64,000 nt of DNA, from NCBI GenBank assembly GCA_023663865.1, contig JAMPGU010000002.1, positions 1 through 64,000 of the forward strand, in the 5' to 3' direction. Of this stretch, positions 36,063-45,131 are shown in pieces. The stretch's first letter is position 1. Every line of letters begins with the position of its first letter. A program made the position numbers and the translations under genes. Source of the stretch: Clostridium sp. (GTDB taxonomy: Bacteria > Bacillota > Clostridia > Oscillospirales > Acutalibacteraceae). The notes under the pieces are model-generated. The model searched no databases and was not told the origin of the DNA. It saw only the letters and a list, made by a program, of their open reading frames with translations.

Positions 36063-38150
36063 TTATACCTGCTCTATTTTTATAATTTCATTATAATCAA
36101 CACCGCGAATAAATGCAGGAATTCCTACGTTCATAAGATATGCACCGGACTTTTTATATGCCTTGCCCTGCAGTGTGAATTTATAATCCCTGTTTTCATC
36201 AAGACCGGCAAATTTAATCGGTATACGCTTCTTAAAGAATTTGGTACCGTTAGCCGCAATAAAGGCAACACTCTGCTTTTTATCAGCTGTAACATACTGC
36301 GTCATCAGAACCTCATCCTTCTCAATTGTCATCAGTCTGTACAAATCACCAAACTGTACAATATGGCGAATATCCTTATAAAGCGCAATATTTTTTTTGC
36401 TTATCTCCAAATCCTCTGCACTGTATTTAAGCATATTACCGCCAAGACCAAGCGCACCCTGCATAGCAATATTGAAACGGAAATCAAGAGATGTTGGTTT
36501 ATTGCATCCACCTATATCTGTTACCCAAGCACGCATTGCCTTAATCGGTCTCAATAAGGAATATCCGTTTTGAATGGTCATTCTGTCAATTGCATCTGTA
36601 TTGTCACTGGTCCAAACCATATCAAAATGACTTAATGCACCCAGCTCTGCACGTCCGCCGCCGGAAGCACATGCCTCAATCTGCACATCCTGGTGCTTTT
36701 CTTTAAGTCTGTCAACAATATCATAAACCGCCTTTGTGTGCAGATAAGAATACATCTTAGGATTGTCAAGATTTTCTGCCCCTGCCTGTGAGAAAGGTCT
36801 GTTCATATCCCATTTGATATACTTGATATTATAATTGGAAAGCAGGTCATCCACCATATTGAATATATATTCCTGCACCTCAGGTATCGTCATATTTAGG
36901 ACAAGCTGATGTCTCAGCTCACTTGCCTCTCTGTTTTCAAAATGGTATGCCCACTCAGGATGTGTGCGGTATAAATCACTGTCAGGATTTACCATTTCAG
37001 GCTCGACCCAAAGACCGAAATCCATTCCCAGCTTATTTACATTGTCTACAAGCTCACCAAGTCCGTTGGGGAATTTTTCCTTATTAACATACCAGTCGCC
37101 CAAGCCTGCGCGGTCATCCTTACGCTGACCAAACCATCCGTCATCCATAACAAACAGCTCAACACCGATTTTTGATGCAATCTCTGCAAGCTTTGTCTGC
37201 TCCGCAACGGTTACATTAAATCCTGTAGCTTCCCAGGAATTGTATAATACAGGAAGAAGCACCTTATTAAACTGCTTAGGCAAAATATGTGAAACCGCAA
37301 AGCGGTTCATCTGTCTGCTCATCTCACCAAAGCCCTGTGTGTGTCCGCAGTATACTGCAGGCGTATCAAAGATCTCGCCGCCCTTAACGGTATGTGAAAA
37401 ATCAAAATCACTCATACCCATATGTACACGTGTTGTGCTGAATAAATCTCTGCTGGCATTTACCATAAAATTACCGCTGTATGCCAGTGATGCAAAATAA
37501 ACATCACCTGCATTTTCGTCCGCATTCTGATAAGCAATAAAGCAAGGTGAATTATTATGGTTAGATGCACCTCGGCGGCTTTCCCAAACGGCATAACCAC
37601 CCTCAAGCGTGGTGTTACATTCTATAAATTCTCCGCCCCATGCACCATTGGTGTTTTTAAAGGTATACGGCTTATTGGACGGCAGGGTAAATTCTGCACT
37701 GAACAATCTGTCAAAAACAATATCGTCCGTACCTGTATTCTTAATACTGATGTATTTCTTTATAATATCGCTGTCGTCATATACCTGATAGTTTAAACAA
37801 ATTTCAATAGGATAATACTTATCCTTAAAGCAAACAGTCAGCGTATTGCCATCTGCATTATAGCCTGTATAATCCAGCTCCAGCTCTCGGCAGCCGTCAC
37901 TAAACTGCGCCTTTACCGTGCAGTCACGGTATACCGTCAGTCCGAATACTGTCAGCTCCTGCTTATACCAGTCCAGATAGGAATGATTTGAATTTTCGTC
38001 ACCCTCAACAAGCATATCATAATCCTCAGGCTTACACTTTTTGCCCCAATGGATGTGACGGTTATAGCCTAAATCATCAATGCCGAATACATAGTGGGTA
38101 TTTTGGGTTTCAAGGACAAACACCTTATTATCCAGTATCTTAATGCTCAT
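36063..38150 (-). CDS. Alpha-galactosidase, GH36 family
   Basis: A 695-residue cytoplasmic glycoside hydrolase that releases galactose from alpha-galactosides such as melibiose and raffinose. It has the N-terminal beta-supersandwich, then a TIM barrel with VMDDGWFG (about 334), the nucleophile in KWDMNR (D448) and the acid/base in SDNTD (D516), preceded by EACASGGGR. The ATG at 38150 follows AGGAG. An upstream in-frame ATG would add nine residues. No sugar transporter lies next to it, so uptake must be encoded elsewhere. Repeated operator-like sequences lie just upstream. Confidence 0.95.
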   Translation of the reverse strand: MSIKILDNKVFVLETQNTHYVFGIDDLGYNRHIHWGKKCKPEDYDMLVEGDENSNHSYLDWYKQELTVFGLTVYRDCTVKAQFSDGCRELELDYTGYNADGNTLTVCFKDKYYPIEICLNYQVYDDSDIIKKYISIKNTGTDDIVFDRLFSAEFTLPSNKPYTFKNTNGAWGGEFIECNTTLEGGYAVWESRRGASNHNNSPCFIAYQNADENAGDVYFASLAYSGNFMVNASRDLFSTTRVHMGMSDFDFSHTVKGGEIFDTPAVYCGHTQGFGEMSRQMNRFAVSHILPKQFNKVLLPVLYNSWEATGFNVTVAEQTKLAEIASKIGVELFVMDDGWFGQRKDDRAGLGDWYVNKEKFPNGLGELVDNVNKLGMDFGLWVEPEMVNPDSDLYRTHPEWAYHFENREASELRHQLVLNMTIPEVQEYIFNMVDDLLSNYNIKYIKWDMNRPFSQAGAENLDNPKMYSYLHTKAVYDIVDRLKEKHQDVQIEACASGGGRAELGALSHFDMVWTSDNTDAIDRMTIQNGYSLLRPIKAMRAWVTDIGGCNKPTSLDFRFNIAMQGALGLGGNMLKYSAEDLEISKKNIALYKDIRHIVQFGDLYRLMTIEKDEVLMTQYVTADKKQSVAFIAANGTKFFKKRIPIKFAGLDENRDYKFTLQGKAYKKSGAYLMNVGIPAFIRGVDYNEIIKIEQV

Positions 38151-38197
38151 ACTTTTTCTCCTAAAAATAAAATTCAAATAGTCGGAACAAATATTTT

Positions 38198-38280
38198 TGG
38201 TTTAAATCCACGTTTAAATTATCACAAATTAAATCTGATTAATAGTGATAAAGTCACAGGATTTATTGGATTTATCACAA
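38198..38280 (-). promoter_or_regulatory. Operator-like repeats upstream of the alpha-galactosidase gene
   Basis: Three copies of TTATCAC or its complement occur at 38219-38225, 38245-38252 (inverted) and 38271-38278. The last two form an 8-bp inverted repeat. A separate symmetrical element, TTTAAA-N6-TTTAAA, lies at about 38201-38218. Both types would suit a carbohydrate-responsive regulator. No canonical -35/-10 pair was found. Confidence 0.4.
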
Positions 38281-38296
38281 TCTTAACGTTTTGTGA

Positions 38297-38785
38297 TTAC
38301 TTGCCCTGTGGTACGAGCTCAATACATTGCTTGCCTGTCATATGCTCTATGCTCAGTTCAAGCATATACATATTATTTTTAGCACCTTCAAATTCCTGTG
38401 TTATTCCGTTCTCATTATCCTTTACATATTTTCTTGTAAGTATTCTGATGGGCTGTTCCATTTCCTCAATGGTTTTAAGCACTTTGATTTTTCCGAACAC
38501 GACAACACTCTTGTACTTTGTTGTGAACTTTTCAGCCAATATATCATCCTTGCTGATAACGCAAAAGGACACCTTGTCACAGCCTTGAACAGCATCCAGC
38601 TTGTGACCTGATTTTGCACAATGAAAATAAATTTTACCGTCTGTGTAAACATAGCTCAGCGGAACAGTATAGGGATAACCCTCATCACCTATTACCGCCA
38701 ACACGCCGGATGTACAGCTGTTTAATATTTCCTCTGTCTCAGCCTTAGACAAAAGCTGTCTTTTTCTTCTCATTTCTCTAAACAT
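38297..38785 (-). CDS. Pyridoxamine 5'-phosphate oxidase-like flavin protein (NimA-like)
   Basis: A 162-residue split-barrel flavin-binding protein. It begins MFREMRRKRQLLS and has VLAVIGDEGYPYTVPLSYVY (about 32) and IYFHCAKSGHKLDAVQGCDKVSFCV (about 60), which match the group containing nitroimidazole-resistance NimA proteins. Such proteins bind FMN or F420/heme and reduce small molecules, and the substrate here is unknown. The ATG at 38785 has GAGGT upstream. A TTG four codons earlier overlaps that ribosome site and is unlikely. Confidence 0.85.
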   Translation of the reverse strand: MFREMRRKRQLLSKAETEEILNSCTSGVLAVIGDEGYPYTVPLSYVYTDGKIYFHCAKSGHKLDAVQGCDKVSFCVISKDDILAEKFTTKYKSVVVFGKIKVLKTIEEMEQPIRILTRKYVKDNENGITQEFEGAKNNMYMLELSIEHMTGKQCIELVPQGK

Positions 38786-38851
38786 AATAGACCTCAAAAT
38801 ATATTAATTTTTAATCATTATATAATATATATTCTCAAAAGACAATATAGA

Positions 38852-38890
38852 AAAATGCAGATGCTGTTAAATTGTCAGCATCTGCATTTT
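38852..38890 (-). terminator. Intrinsic terminator of the AraC-type regulator gene
   Basis: A perfect 15-bp stem (38852-38866 with 38876-38890) with a nine-base loop, directly after the minus-strand stop codon. T-rich sequence follows on both sides. Confidence 0.8.
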
Positions 38891-38891
38891 G

Positions 38892-39737
38892 TTATTTTTC
38901 AATGATTGGAACCCAAATTTCAAAAAATCTTTTTTTACGCCGCTCTGCTCGGTCTGTCCAAAGATGGTACACTTCAATTTCCAAATCATCTGCCGGCTTG
39001 TATCCGCTGTTATCCAGCCAGGAATCAAAAATCTGTCTGTGCATTTTAGGGAATGCATCACCTGCATACACACCCCTTTCACTTGTAAAAACAGCGTATC
39101 TGCCTGCCGGAATTTTTACAGCTGTCAAATTTTTATTTACAGCATCTGTCTTTTCTCTGGCGATAGAATAATCACCCTTATCCCAAACACCATACCAAAG
39201 TCCATCATAACCGTCACATATTTTTTCGGGCGTATTCGCACAGTCATCAGCCCACATTATATGCTCCTGCTCAAAGCGTTCACCTGCTTTTCCGCCAAAA
39301 TGCTTGGTAATACCCAGCAGCTCTTTTTCGTCAGTATCTATGATTTTGAAGTTCATTTTTTCTCCTCCCTTAATATCAATATAAAAGGTTATGGGAGGAT
39401 ATATATTCACCGACACAGCGGAATTCATAACCTTTGAGGGCGTCATTCCATGCTGCTTCATAAATGCTCTTCGAAATACATCCGAGCTGTTAAAGCCATA
39501 CTTAAATGCAATATCAATCACCTTTTCATCTGTATTCTGCAATTCAATCGCAGCTAGACTTAAACGGCGCTTTTTGATATAGTCATTTACTGTCATTCCT
39601 GAAAGCGCGCGAAACAATCTGCAAAAGCTATCCGCACTTTCATATGCAATCTGCGCAGCCTCATTTATATCAATATGATCCTGCAAATGATTTTCAATAT
39701 ATGCAACTGAGGCATTGAGCCGATTTAATATATCCAT
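38892..39737 (-). CDS. AraC-family regulator with GyrI-like effector domain
   Basis: A 281-residue transcription factor. The AraC DNA-binding domain is N-terminal (about 5-105), with two helix-turn-helix units and the signature IDIAFKYGFNSSDVFRRAFMKQHGMTPSKV. The C-terminal part (about 120-280) is a GyrI/Rob-like ligand-binding domain. This order matches regulators that sense small hydrophobic or sugar-like effectors. A paralogue with a disrupted frame lies immediately upstream on the same strand. GGAGGTGAGG precedes the start. The target genes are not known, but the glycosidase or oxidoreductase nearby are candidates (inference). Confidence 0.88.
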   Translation of the reverse strand: MDILNRLNASVAYIENHLQDHIDINEAAQIAYESADSFCRLFRALSGMTVNDYIKKRRLSLAAIELQNTDEKVIDIAFKYGFNSSDVFRRAFMKQHGMTPSKVMNSAVSVNIYPPITFYIDIKGGEKMNFKIIDTDEKELLGITKHFGGKAGERFEQEHIMWADDCANTPEKICDGYDGLWYGVWDKGDYSIAREKTDAVNKNLTAVKIPAGRYAVFTSERGVYAGDAFPKMHRQIFDSWLDNSGYKPADDLEIEVYHLWTDRAERRKKRFFEIWVPIIEK

Positions 39738-39853
39738 TACCTCACCTCCAAAATCATTTTACAAATAATCATTGTTCCCTGCCCGACGATTTCAAAGCAG
39801 TATTTGCAATAATGCGTAAAAATAATTACAGATCCGCAAATAAATGATTTATA

Positions 39854-40731
39854 TTATTCATTTTCTTTTATGGGAATCCAAATTTCACTTTTATAGTTTT
39901 GAGAATTCATATTCCCTGCACTATAAGCTTCAATATTAAATTCAAATGTCGGCTCATAATTAGACGATGGAATAAATTCGGTACAAATTTCATGCCAGCG
40001 ATTCTGCATTGCTTCAGGCATTGGTCCCACGCATTCAAAAATCACCCAGGTTCTTGCAGGAATTGTGCTGACTCTATATCCGTTTGGAGCATGCATATCC
40101 GGCTTACACTTTCCTGCTATTGAATAATCGAAAACACCTGTATCCAAATTTGCTGATTTATCATAGCAAATTCCCAACAGGTCATTGTCATTATCAAGAT
40201 TATTCAAAATCGTTTTTATTGTACCATCTGTCCAGCTTCTTTCCCAAAATTCCGGAATCGTATTTTTATTAATTTCATTATCAACTGTGTGCTGTTCTAC
40301 CTTTTCCAGTACAGTAAAGGCTTCCTTTTTCATAATTTTATAATCGTTCATACTTCCACCTCTTAATGTAATACTTACAGAAAGGCGTGAAAAAGATTTG
40401 AGCTTACTGCCGCCTGCCTTCGCCTGTGACGGAGTTATTCCATGAAACTTAGTAAACGCTCTGGTAAAGCTTTCTGCACTTTCATATCCATACACTTGAG
40501 TGCTGTATCAATAACCTTAACATCAGAATTTACAAGCTCGCTGCCGGCAAGTGCAAGCCTTCTGAATCTAATATAATCTCCTATGGAATAACCGCATAAT
40601 GCTCCAAATATACGCTGAAAATAGAAATTGGAAATACATGCCTTTTTAGCAAGCTGATTATAATCAATGTTATCTGTCAAATGCTCTTCAATATAATCAA
40701 TTGCATTTTGAATTCCTACAGCAATATTCAT
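39854..40731 (-). pseudogene. Frameshifted AraC-family regulator with GyrI-like domain
   Basis: Two frames together encode one complete regulator of the same type as its neighbour. The first runs from the ATG at 40731 (GGGAGGTG upstream) through helix-turn-helix 1 to VIDTALK. The second resumes with YGYESAESFTRAFTKFHGITPSQ and continues through the effector domain to 39854. The break is at about 40490-40496, where CTCAAGTGTATGGA should read CTCAAGTATGGA; two extra bases (TG or GT) explain it. The rest is intact with no other stops, so the lesion is recent or is a sequencing error. An intact version would be about 291 residues. Confidence 0.8.
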
Positions 40732-40827
40732 CTTCAACACCTCCCTGTGCAATTACATTATAACGGCATACTGCATTAAATTCCTGATATTTTTTGCACA
40801 ATAATGATAGATATATATATTTAACAG

Positions 40828-41787
40828 CTATTTTTCAAATGGATAAATCAGATTCATTTGTCTGCGGCATTCATCCATAATTTTCATACAATCCCTTGTT
40901 GCCTGAAACGGAATATACTCAGACTCTTTTTTGCCGTCCAGTATTTCCTGTGCTGCTCTTGTGAATTCGGTTAAGTAATCTGTTTTGCCGGTAAAAATTT
41001 GTTTTCCGTTTTCATTCTTCAAAATTGCCTTTGAAGCCATATGGAAAAATACAGGCAGAGATACACTGCCTCTGCTGCCCTTAATGAAACAATTTTCCTG
41101 CAGCTTACAGAGTGACATATTCAGCGTACATTTAAAAGTATCATATTCCAAAATGACGGTTTCGCTTATATCTATTCCGTCTTTCATCTTACCATCACAG
41201 TAAATTTTCTTTGGGTATCCAAACAGATTGTAACAATATGTTATCGGATAAATACCAATATCAAGAAGCGCACCTCCGGCTGTATCCGGCGTTAAAACAC
41301 GAGAGGTTTTGGGCATAAGAATACCCGGAAAAGCATAATTGATAACAACATCCTTTATATCTCCAATTTCTTTGTTATCTATCCACCTTTTTACCGTTAG
41401 TGCTACATCGCCGAACCAGGTCCACATTGCCTCGCAAAAATATACTTGATTTGTTTCAGCGGATTTAATGAGAATATCTACATCCTGCAGAGATACACCA
41501 ACGGGCTTTTCACACAAAACAGGCTTGCCAAGCTCCATCGCACGAACTGCATAATCCACATGGGATGTATGCGGTGTAGCAATATAAACAGCGTCAATAT
41601 CATCACGATTAACCGCATCGGCAAAATCACGAAATGCTTTGGCATTGTACTTTTTTGCAAAGGCATTCGCCTTCTCTTCATTCCTGCTGTAAACAGAGGT
41701 AATGCTATGATTCCCCTTAAGGATATCTCTTGCCGTTGAATTGGCTATATTTCCACTGCCTATATATGCCCACCTGAATTTTTGCAT
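40828..41787 (-). CDS. Gfo/Idh/MocA family NAD(P)-dependent oxidoreductase
   Basis: A 319-residue sugar-dehydrogenase-like enzyme. The N-terminal Rossmann fold has YIGSGNIANS (about 8-17), and VYIATPHTSH (about 70) and CEKPVGVS (about 94) are the hallmarks of the family, with the catalytic lysine in EKP. The second domain (about 125-300) contains GGALLDIGIYPI. Members oxidise or reduce sugars, inositols or dihydrodiols, and the substrate here is unknown. The ATG at 41787 has AGGAG upstream. Confidence 0.9.
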   Translation of the reverse strand: MQKFRWAYIGSGNIANSTARDILKGNHSITSVYSRNEEKANAFAKKYNAKAFRDFADAVNRDDIDAVYIATPHTSHVDYAVRAMELGKPVLCEKPVGVSLQDVDILIKSAETNQVYFCEAMWTWFGDVALTVKRWIDNKEIGDIKDVVINYAFPGILMPKTSRVLTPDTAGGALLDIGIYPITYCYNLFGYPKKIYCDGKMKDGIDISETVILEYDTFKCTLNMSLCKLQENCFIKGSRGSVSLPVFFHMASKAILKNENGKQIFTGKTDYLTEFTRAAQEILDGKKESEYIPFQATRDCMKIMDECRRQMNLIYPFEK

Positions 41788-41913
41788 AATCAAACTCCTT
41801 TGCCATCCGCTTTTACACGATTATTGTTAATACTGTAATTATAACATATTATTCGTTTCATATCCATATTCAAACATACTTTAGATAAAAGTATACAACC
41901 GTTAAATGATTCA

Positions 41914-41965
41914 TGCTATAATTTATTTATAAATGAACCTTTTGGGTACAATAATCGTCTATAAT
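41914..41965 (+). promoter_or_regulatory. Tandem promoters upstream of the ECF sigma gene, one of ECF type
   Basis: An ECF-style promoter, TGAACC (41934-41939), a 16-bp spacer and CGTC (41956-41959), lies about 47 bases before the sigma gene. This is the classic layout of ECF autoregulation. Upstream is an extended -10 box, TGC-TATAAT (41914-41922), that could provide basal transcription by the main sigma factor. Confidence 0.6.
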
Positions 41966-42006
41966 AATGAAATCGATTTCAAATTTTAACATTGGGAGGT
42001 GAATAT

Positions 42007-43284
42007 ATGGAGTTTGAAAAATTGCTCAATGAAAACAAATTTGCAGTTGAAAGATTTATTCATTTTAAAATTTCAGATTTTGATGACGCCGAGGATATAA
42101 TACAGGAAACGTATATTACAGCATTTCAAAAATTTGACAGTATACATAGTGTTGAATGCTTTAAGCCTTGGATCATAAGTATCGCTAAAAATAAGTGTAA
42201 TGATTATTACCGAAAGAAAGCCAAAAGCATTGAAACGATTGAGTATAATTCATATGAGGTTTTATATCAACAAAATATTTTTGGCAGAACAGACGAAATA
42301 GATGTTTCGGATACTATGTATGCTCTCAGCGATGATAGCAGAAAAATACTTGAAATGTTTTATTTTGCTGAACTCTCACAAGCTGAAATAGCAAACCGAC
42401 TGCGTATTCCTATTGGTACGGTCAAGAGCCGTCTTCATTACGCAAAGAAAAAGTTTAAAGAAAAATATCCATATACACCTAATTCAAAAGGAGATACTAT
42501 GAACAGCTTACCAAAAATAATGCCTGAATATAAAATAACGAAATCCGACAAAAAGCCATTTGAAGCAGAATGGCAGGAACTTATGGGATGGCTGATTATT
42601 CCAAAATTAAATGAAAAAATCACATGGGCACTATATGACTTCCCTGAAAGAAAACAAACACAGTTTGTAGAAATGGAAGTTGTAGGAAAGGCGGAGGTAC
42701 ATTCCATAGAGGGTGTAGAAATATCTGCAAAAGAATACAATCCTATTGACAGTGAAAAAACGGATAATGATTTGATGTCAGAACGCCGTTTCATTGCTCA
42801 ATTAACTGACACACATTGCCGATTTCTTGCAGAAAGCCATAAAATTAACGGTGTAAACAAATATTACACGTTTCTTGACGGAGATGATTTTATAAAGAAC
42901 TGGGGTTTTGGAAAAGACAATTGCGGAAAGGAAACTACACTCATTCAAAAAAATATAATCACACGAAACAACAATATAATTGAAGTCGGTGAGAAGGAAT
43001 ACTGTATGGATGTTGTCGGCAGATATACCGTAATTATTGACAAAAAGGAGTTTGACACAATCTGCTTGATGGATATCAAAAGCTATGACACAGGAGTAGT
43101 AACTGAGCAATACATAGACCGAAATGGTAAAACTGTACTGTGGCGAAGATTTAATGCTGATGATTGGAATTTTGATAAATACAAACAAAAATGGAGTGAA
43201 AAGCTTCCTTTTAATGAACAGCTAATTGTTAACGGCAAAACCTATGTTCATTGGTACGATTGCATTTCTGATTATGTGATTTGA
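42007..43284 (+). CDS. ECF-type sigma factor with a long C-terminal extension
   Basis: A 425-residue protein. The first ~155 residues are an ordinary ECF sigma factor: region 2 with DDAEDIIQETYITAFQKFDSI (about 25-45) and KPWIISIAKNKCNDYYRK, and region 4 with ALSDDSRKILEMFYFAELSQAEIANRLRIPIGTVKSRLHYAKKK (about 104-147). About 270 further residues form a soluble domain that I do not recognise, rich in W, Y and charged residues and without membrane segments. The start at ATG 42007 follows GGGAGGTG. There is no anti-sigma gene next to it, so the extension may sense a signal or restrain the sigma domain (inference). Confidence 0.88.
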   Translation: MEFEKLLNENKFAVERFIHFKISDFDDAEDIIQETYITAFQKFDSIHSVECFKPWIISIAKNKCNDYYRKKAKSIETIEYNSYEVLYQQNIFGRTDEIDVSDTMYALSDDSRKILEMFYFAELSQAEIANRLRIPIGTVKSRLHYAKKKFKEKYPYTPNSKGDTMNSLPKIMPEYKITKSDKKPFEAEWQELMGWLIIPKLNEKITWALYDFPERKQTQFVEMEVVGKAEVHSIEGVEISAKEYNPIDSEKTDNDLMSERRFIAQLTDTHCRFLAESHKINGVNKYYTFLDGDDFIKNWGFGKDNCGKETTLIQKNIITRNNNIIEVGEKEYCMDVVGRYTVIIDKKEFDTICLMDIKSYDTGVVTEQYIDRNGKTVLWRRFNADDWNFDKYKQKWSEKLPFNEQLIVNGKTYVHWYDCISDYVI

Positions 43285-43434
43285 TTATTGTCAAATTTTT
43301 TCAATAGTATTTTTGAATACACTTCACAAACTATACTTGCAAGGGCGAGAAATGAGAAATAATTATGAGAAATTATCATTATTTTCATTTCATTTTTCAT
43401 TCTTGCAAAATAAATGCAAAAGAGGTGTATTCAA

Positions 43435-43626
43435 ATGTCAAGCAATAAGAATGTTGTTCCTGAGGCTAAGGAAGCTCTCAACAGATTCAAGATGGAAGCT
43501 GCTTCTGAGGTTGGTGTTAACCTTAAAAATGGTTACAATGGTGACCTTACTTCTAAGCAGGCTGGCTCAGTTGGCGGTCAGATGGTAAAGAAAATGATTA
43601 AGGCTTATGAAGAAAGCATGAAGTAA
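43435..43626 (+). CDS. Alpha/beta-type small acid-soluble spore protein
   Basis: A 63-residue spore DNA-binding protein. The family pattern is clear: NRFKMEAASEVGVNL (the GPR protease recognition region EAASE-x-GV) and DLTSKQAGSVGGQMVKKMIKAYEE. It coats and protects DNA in dormant spores and supplies amino acids on germination. The ATG at 43435 follows AGAGGTG. Such genes are made in the forespore under sigma-G. I could not find a convincing sigma-G promoter in the 150 bases upstream. This gene is strong evidence that the organism sporulates. Confidence 0.95.
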   Translation: MSSNKNVVPEAKEALNRFKMEAASEVGVNLKNGYNGDLTSKQAGSVGGQMVKKMIKAYEESMK

Positions 43627-43659
43627 GCTAAGTTATAATAACTTTCATGAAATGAAAAA

Positions 43660-43690
43660 GGCGTAAAGGGTAACCTTTACGCCGATTTTA
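43660..43690 (+). terminator. Bidirectional terminator between the spore protein and DUF3048 genes
   Basis: GGCGTAAAGG (43660-43669) pairs with CCTTTACGCC (43674-43683) around a four-base loop. T-rich tracts follow on both strands. Confidence 0.85.
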
Positions 43691-43691
43691 T

Positions 43692-45131
43692 TTAATATTG
43701 ATTGTTGACATCATCATCGGAGGATGCCTGATTAAGCTTTATACTGCCTCCGTGATTTGACGAGCCATAGCCGATATATGACTTACCCGGATTCAGTGCA
43801 AGGTCCTGTCCATCACTTGTTTTCATCCAGAGCTTGCCATCCGTTACGCCCCAAGTAATTTCTGCTGCAGTGCCTTCTGAAAGCACTGTGCCTTTTCCTC
43901 CGGAAAGCTTATAGTCACAATATATCTCGCTTGAACCGCTGTTCTTATAATTCTCTTTAACAATATACTCTGTTTCGTCCAGCAGTAAAATCAAATTTTC
44001 AAAAGCAGCATTTGATTCGCCATAAGAGGAATCAAAATCCGTTGTGGTGTACTTATGCTTGTCAGCATCATATGTAAATTTACCGGTTTTAGGGCAAGCA
44101 CTTAATCCTGTGGTTGACCATACAAATTCGCAGTACTCTGCCTTCGTATCTCCTATAGCCTTTGCTTCCTTATTAAAATTCAGTGAAGAAAACTTAGATG
44201 AATCAAGCTTCATAGAAATATTCTTTTCTTCAATAAGCTTAGGCAGGTTTGTTCCGTTCAAATATCCGGTGTGCTCAACAGCCGTATATCTGTCATTATT
44301 TCTTCCGAAATATTCTCCGTCCTCGGTACAGCTGAGCAAATTGATATGATCAACATTTTCTGTCTCAAACACAGTATTTGCACCAATATAATTACCCTTT
44401 GATGATGATAAGCCTGCATGGATAAACACACTGTCAAACAGCTGGCTGAACCTGATAAAAGGCGGTCTTGCGGAACGGGTAGGTCCTACCATTTCAGGCA
44501 CATCCGTATAGTCCGCCCAGAACAAAAGTAATCTGGTTGAAAACTCACTTTCGCCCTCTAACACAATATCCGCATCACTCAATGCCCATTGCGGTCTGAC
44601 AGCCTCTGTAGAATACTCATTTTCAACAACAACTGCAACAGGTCTTGTATCAATCGCATTTTTGTTATATCCGCTTTCTCCGGTCAGTGGATTTAAAACT
44701 GTATCAACGACTGCTCCTGCCGTGGTCTTAGGCTTAGCTTCCTTGGTATCGGTATTATCCTTTTCTTTACCAAATATAAAATAGCATCCAATGGCTACAG
44801 CAACCACAAGAACCACTGCAATGATTGCAATGATTATGCCCTTTTTATTGTTCTTCTTTGGCGGCTTTGCAGGTTTGTTTTGATGATCTCTGCTTTCATA
44901 ATCATCACGGCTTACTCTGTGATTATCAGAAAAAGATAGTAAATCAAAATTATTTGCATCATTTTTTCTCTGCGAAACAGCAGAACTGCCGGATAAATTT
45001 GAGGCAGATGCGGATGACCTGCTGCTTCCGGCATCATTAGAAGAACGCACCACAGGCGGCTCAACAGCCAAATTTGCATTTGCTCTTCGCTTTATATCGT
45101 TTAATATTTCGTCCAATTCGTTTTCACTCAT
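43692..45131 (-). CDS. DUF3048 (YerB-like) membrane-anchored protein
   Basis: A 479-residue protein. A serine- and asparagine-rich cytoplasmic N-terminus (about 1-95) leads to one membrane segment (about 98-120). The extracellular DUF3048 domains follow: RPVAVVVENEYSTEAVRPQWALSDADIVLEGESEFSTRLLLFW and GPTRSARPPFIRFSQLFDSVFIHAGLSS (about 165-250), then the C-terminal half with CDYKLSGGKGTVLSEG and the PGKSYIG segment. The function of this family is not established, though it is common in spore-forming Firmicutes. The long N-terminal tail before the membrane segment is unusual. GAGGAA precedes the start. Confidence 0.87.
   Translation of the reverse strand: MSENELDEILNDIKRRANANLAVEPPVVRSSNDAGSSRSSASASNLSGSSAVSQRKNDANNFDLLSFSDNHRVSRDDYESRDHQNKPAKPPKKNNKKGIIIAIIAVVLVVAVAIGCYFIFGKEKDNTDTKEAKPKTTAGAVVDTVLNPLTGESGYNKNAIDTRPVAVVVENEYSTEAVRPQWALSDADIVLEGESEFSTRLLLFWADYTDVPEMVGPTRSARPPFIRFSQLFDSVFIHAGLSSSKGNYIGANTVFETENVDHINLLSCTEDGEYFGRNNDRYTAVEHTGYLNGTNLPKLIEEKNISMKLDSSKFSSLNFNKEAKAIGDTKAEYCEFVWSTTGLSACPKTGKFTYDADKHKYTTTDFDSSYGESNAAFENLILLLDETEYIVKENYKNSGSSEIYCDYKLSGGKGTVLSEGTAAEITWGVTDGKLWMKTSDGQDLALNPGKSYIGYGSSNHGGSIKLNQASSDDDVNNQY

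Noticed and set aside
40748..40802. A TGTGCAA/TTGCACA inverted repeat around the promoter of the frameshifted AraC gene.
   Set aside because: It might be an autoregulatory operator, but only seven bases match on each side and nothing else supports it.
43290..43434. A sigma-G promoter for the spore protein gene.
   Set aside because: TGAATA occurs at 43314, but no CATNNTA-like -10 box lies 17-18 bases downstream. Other placements were no better.
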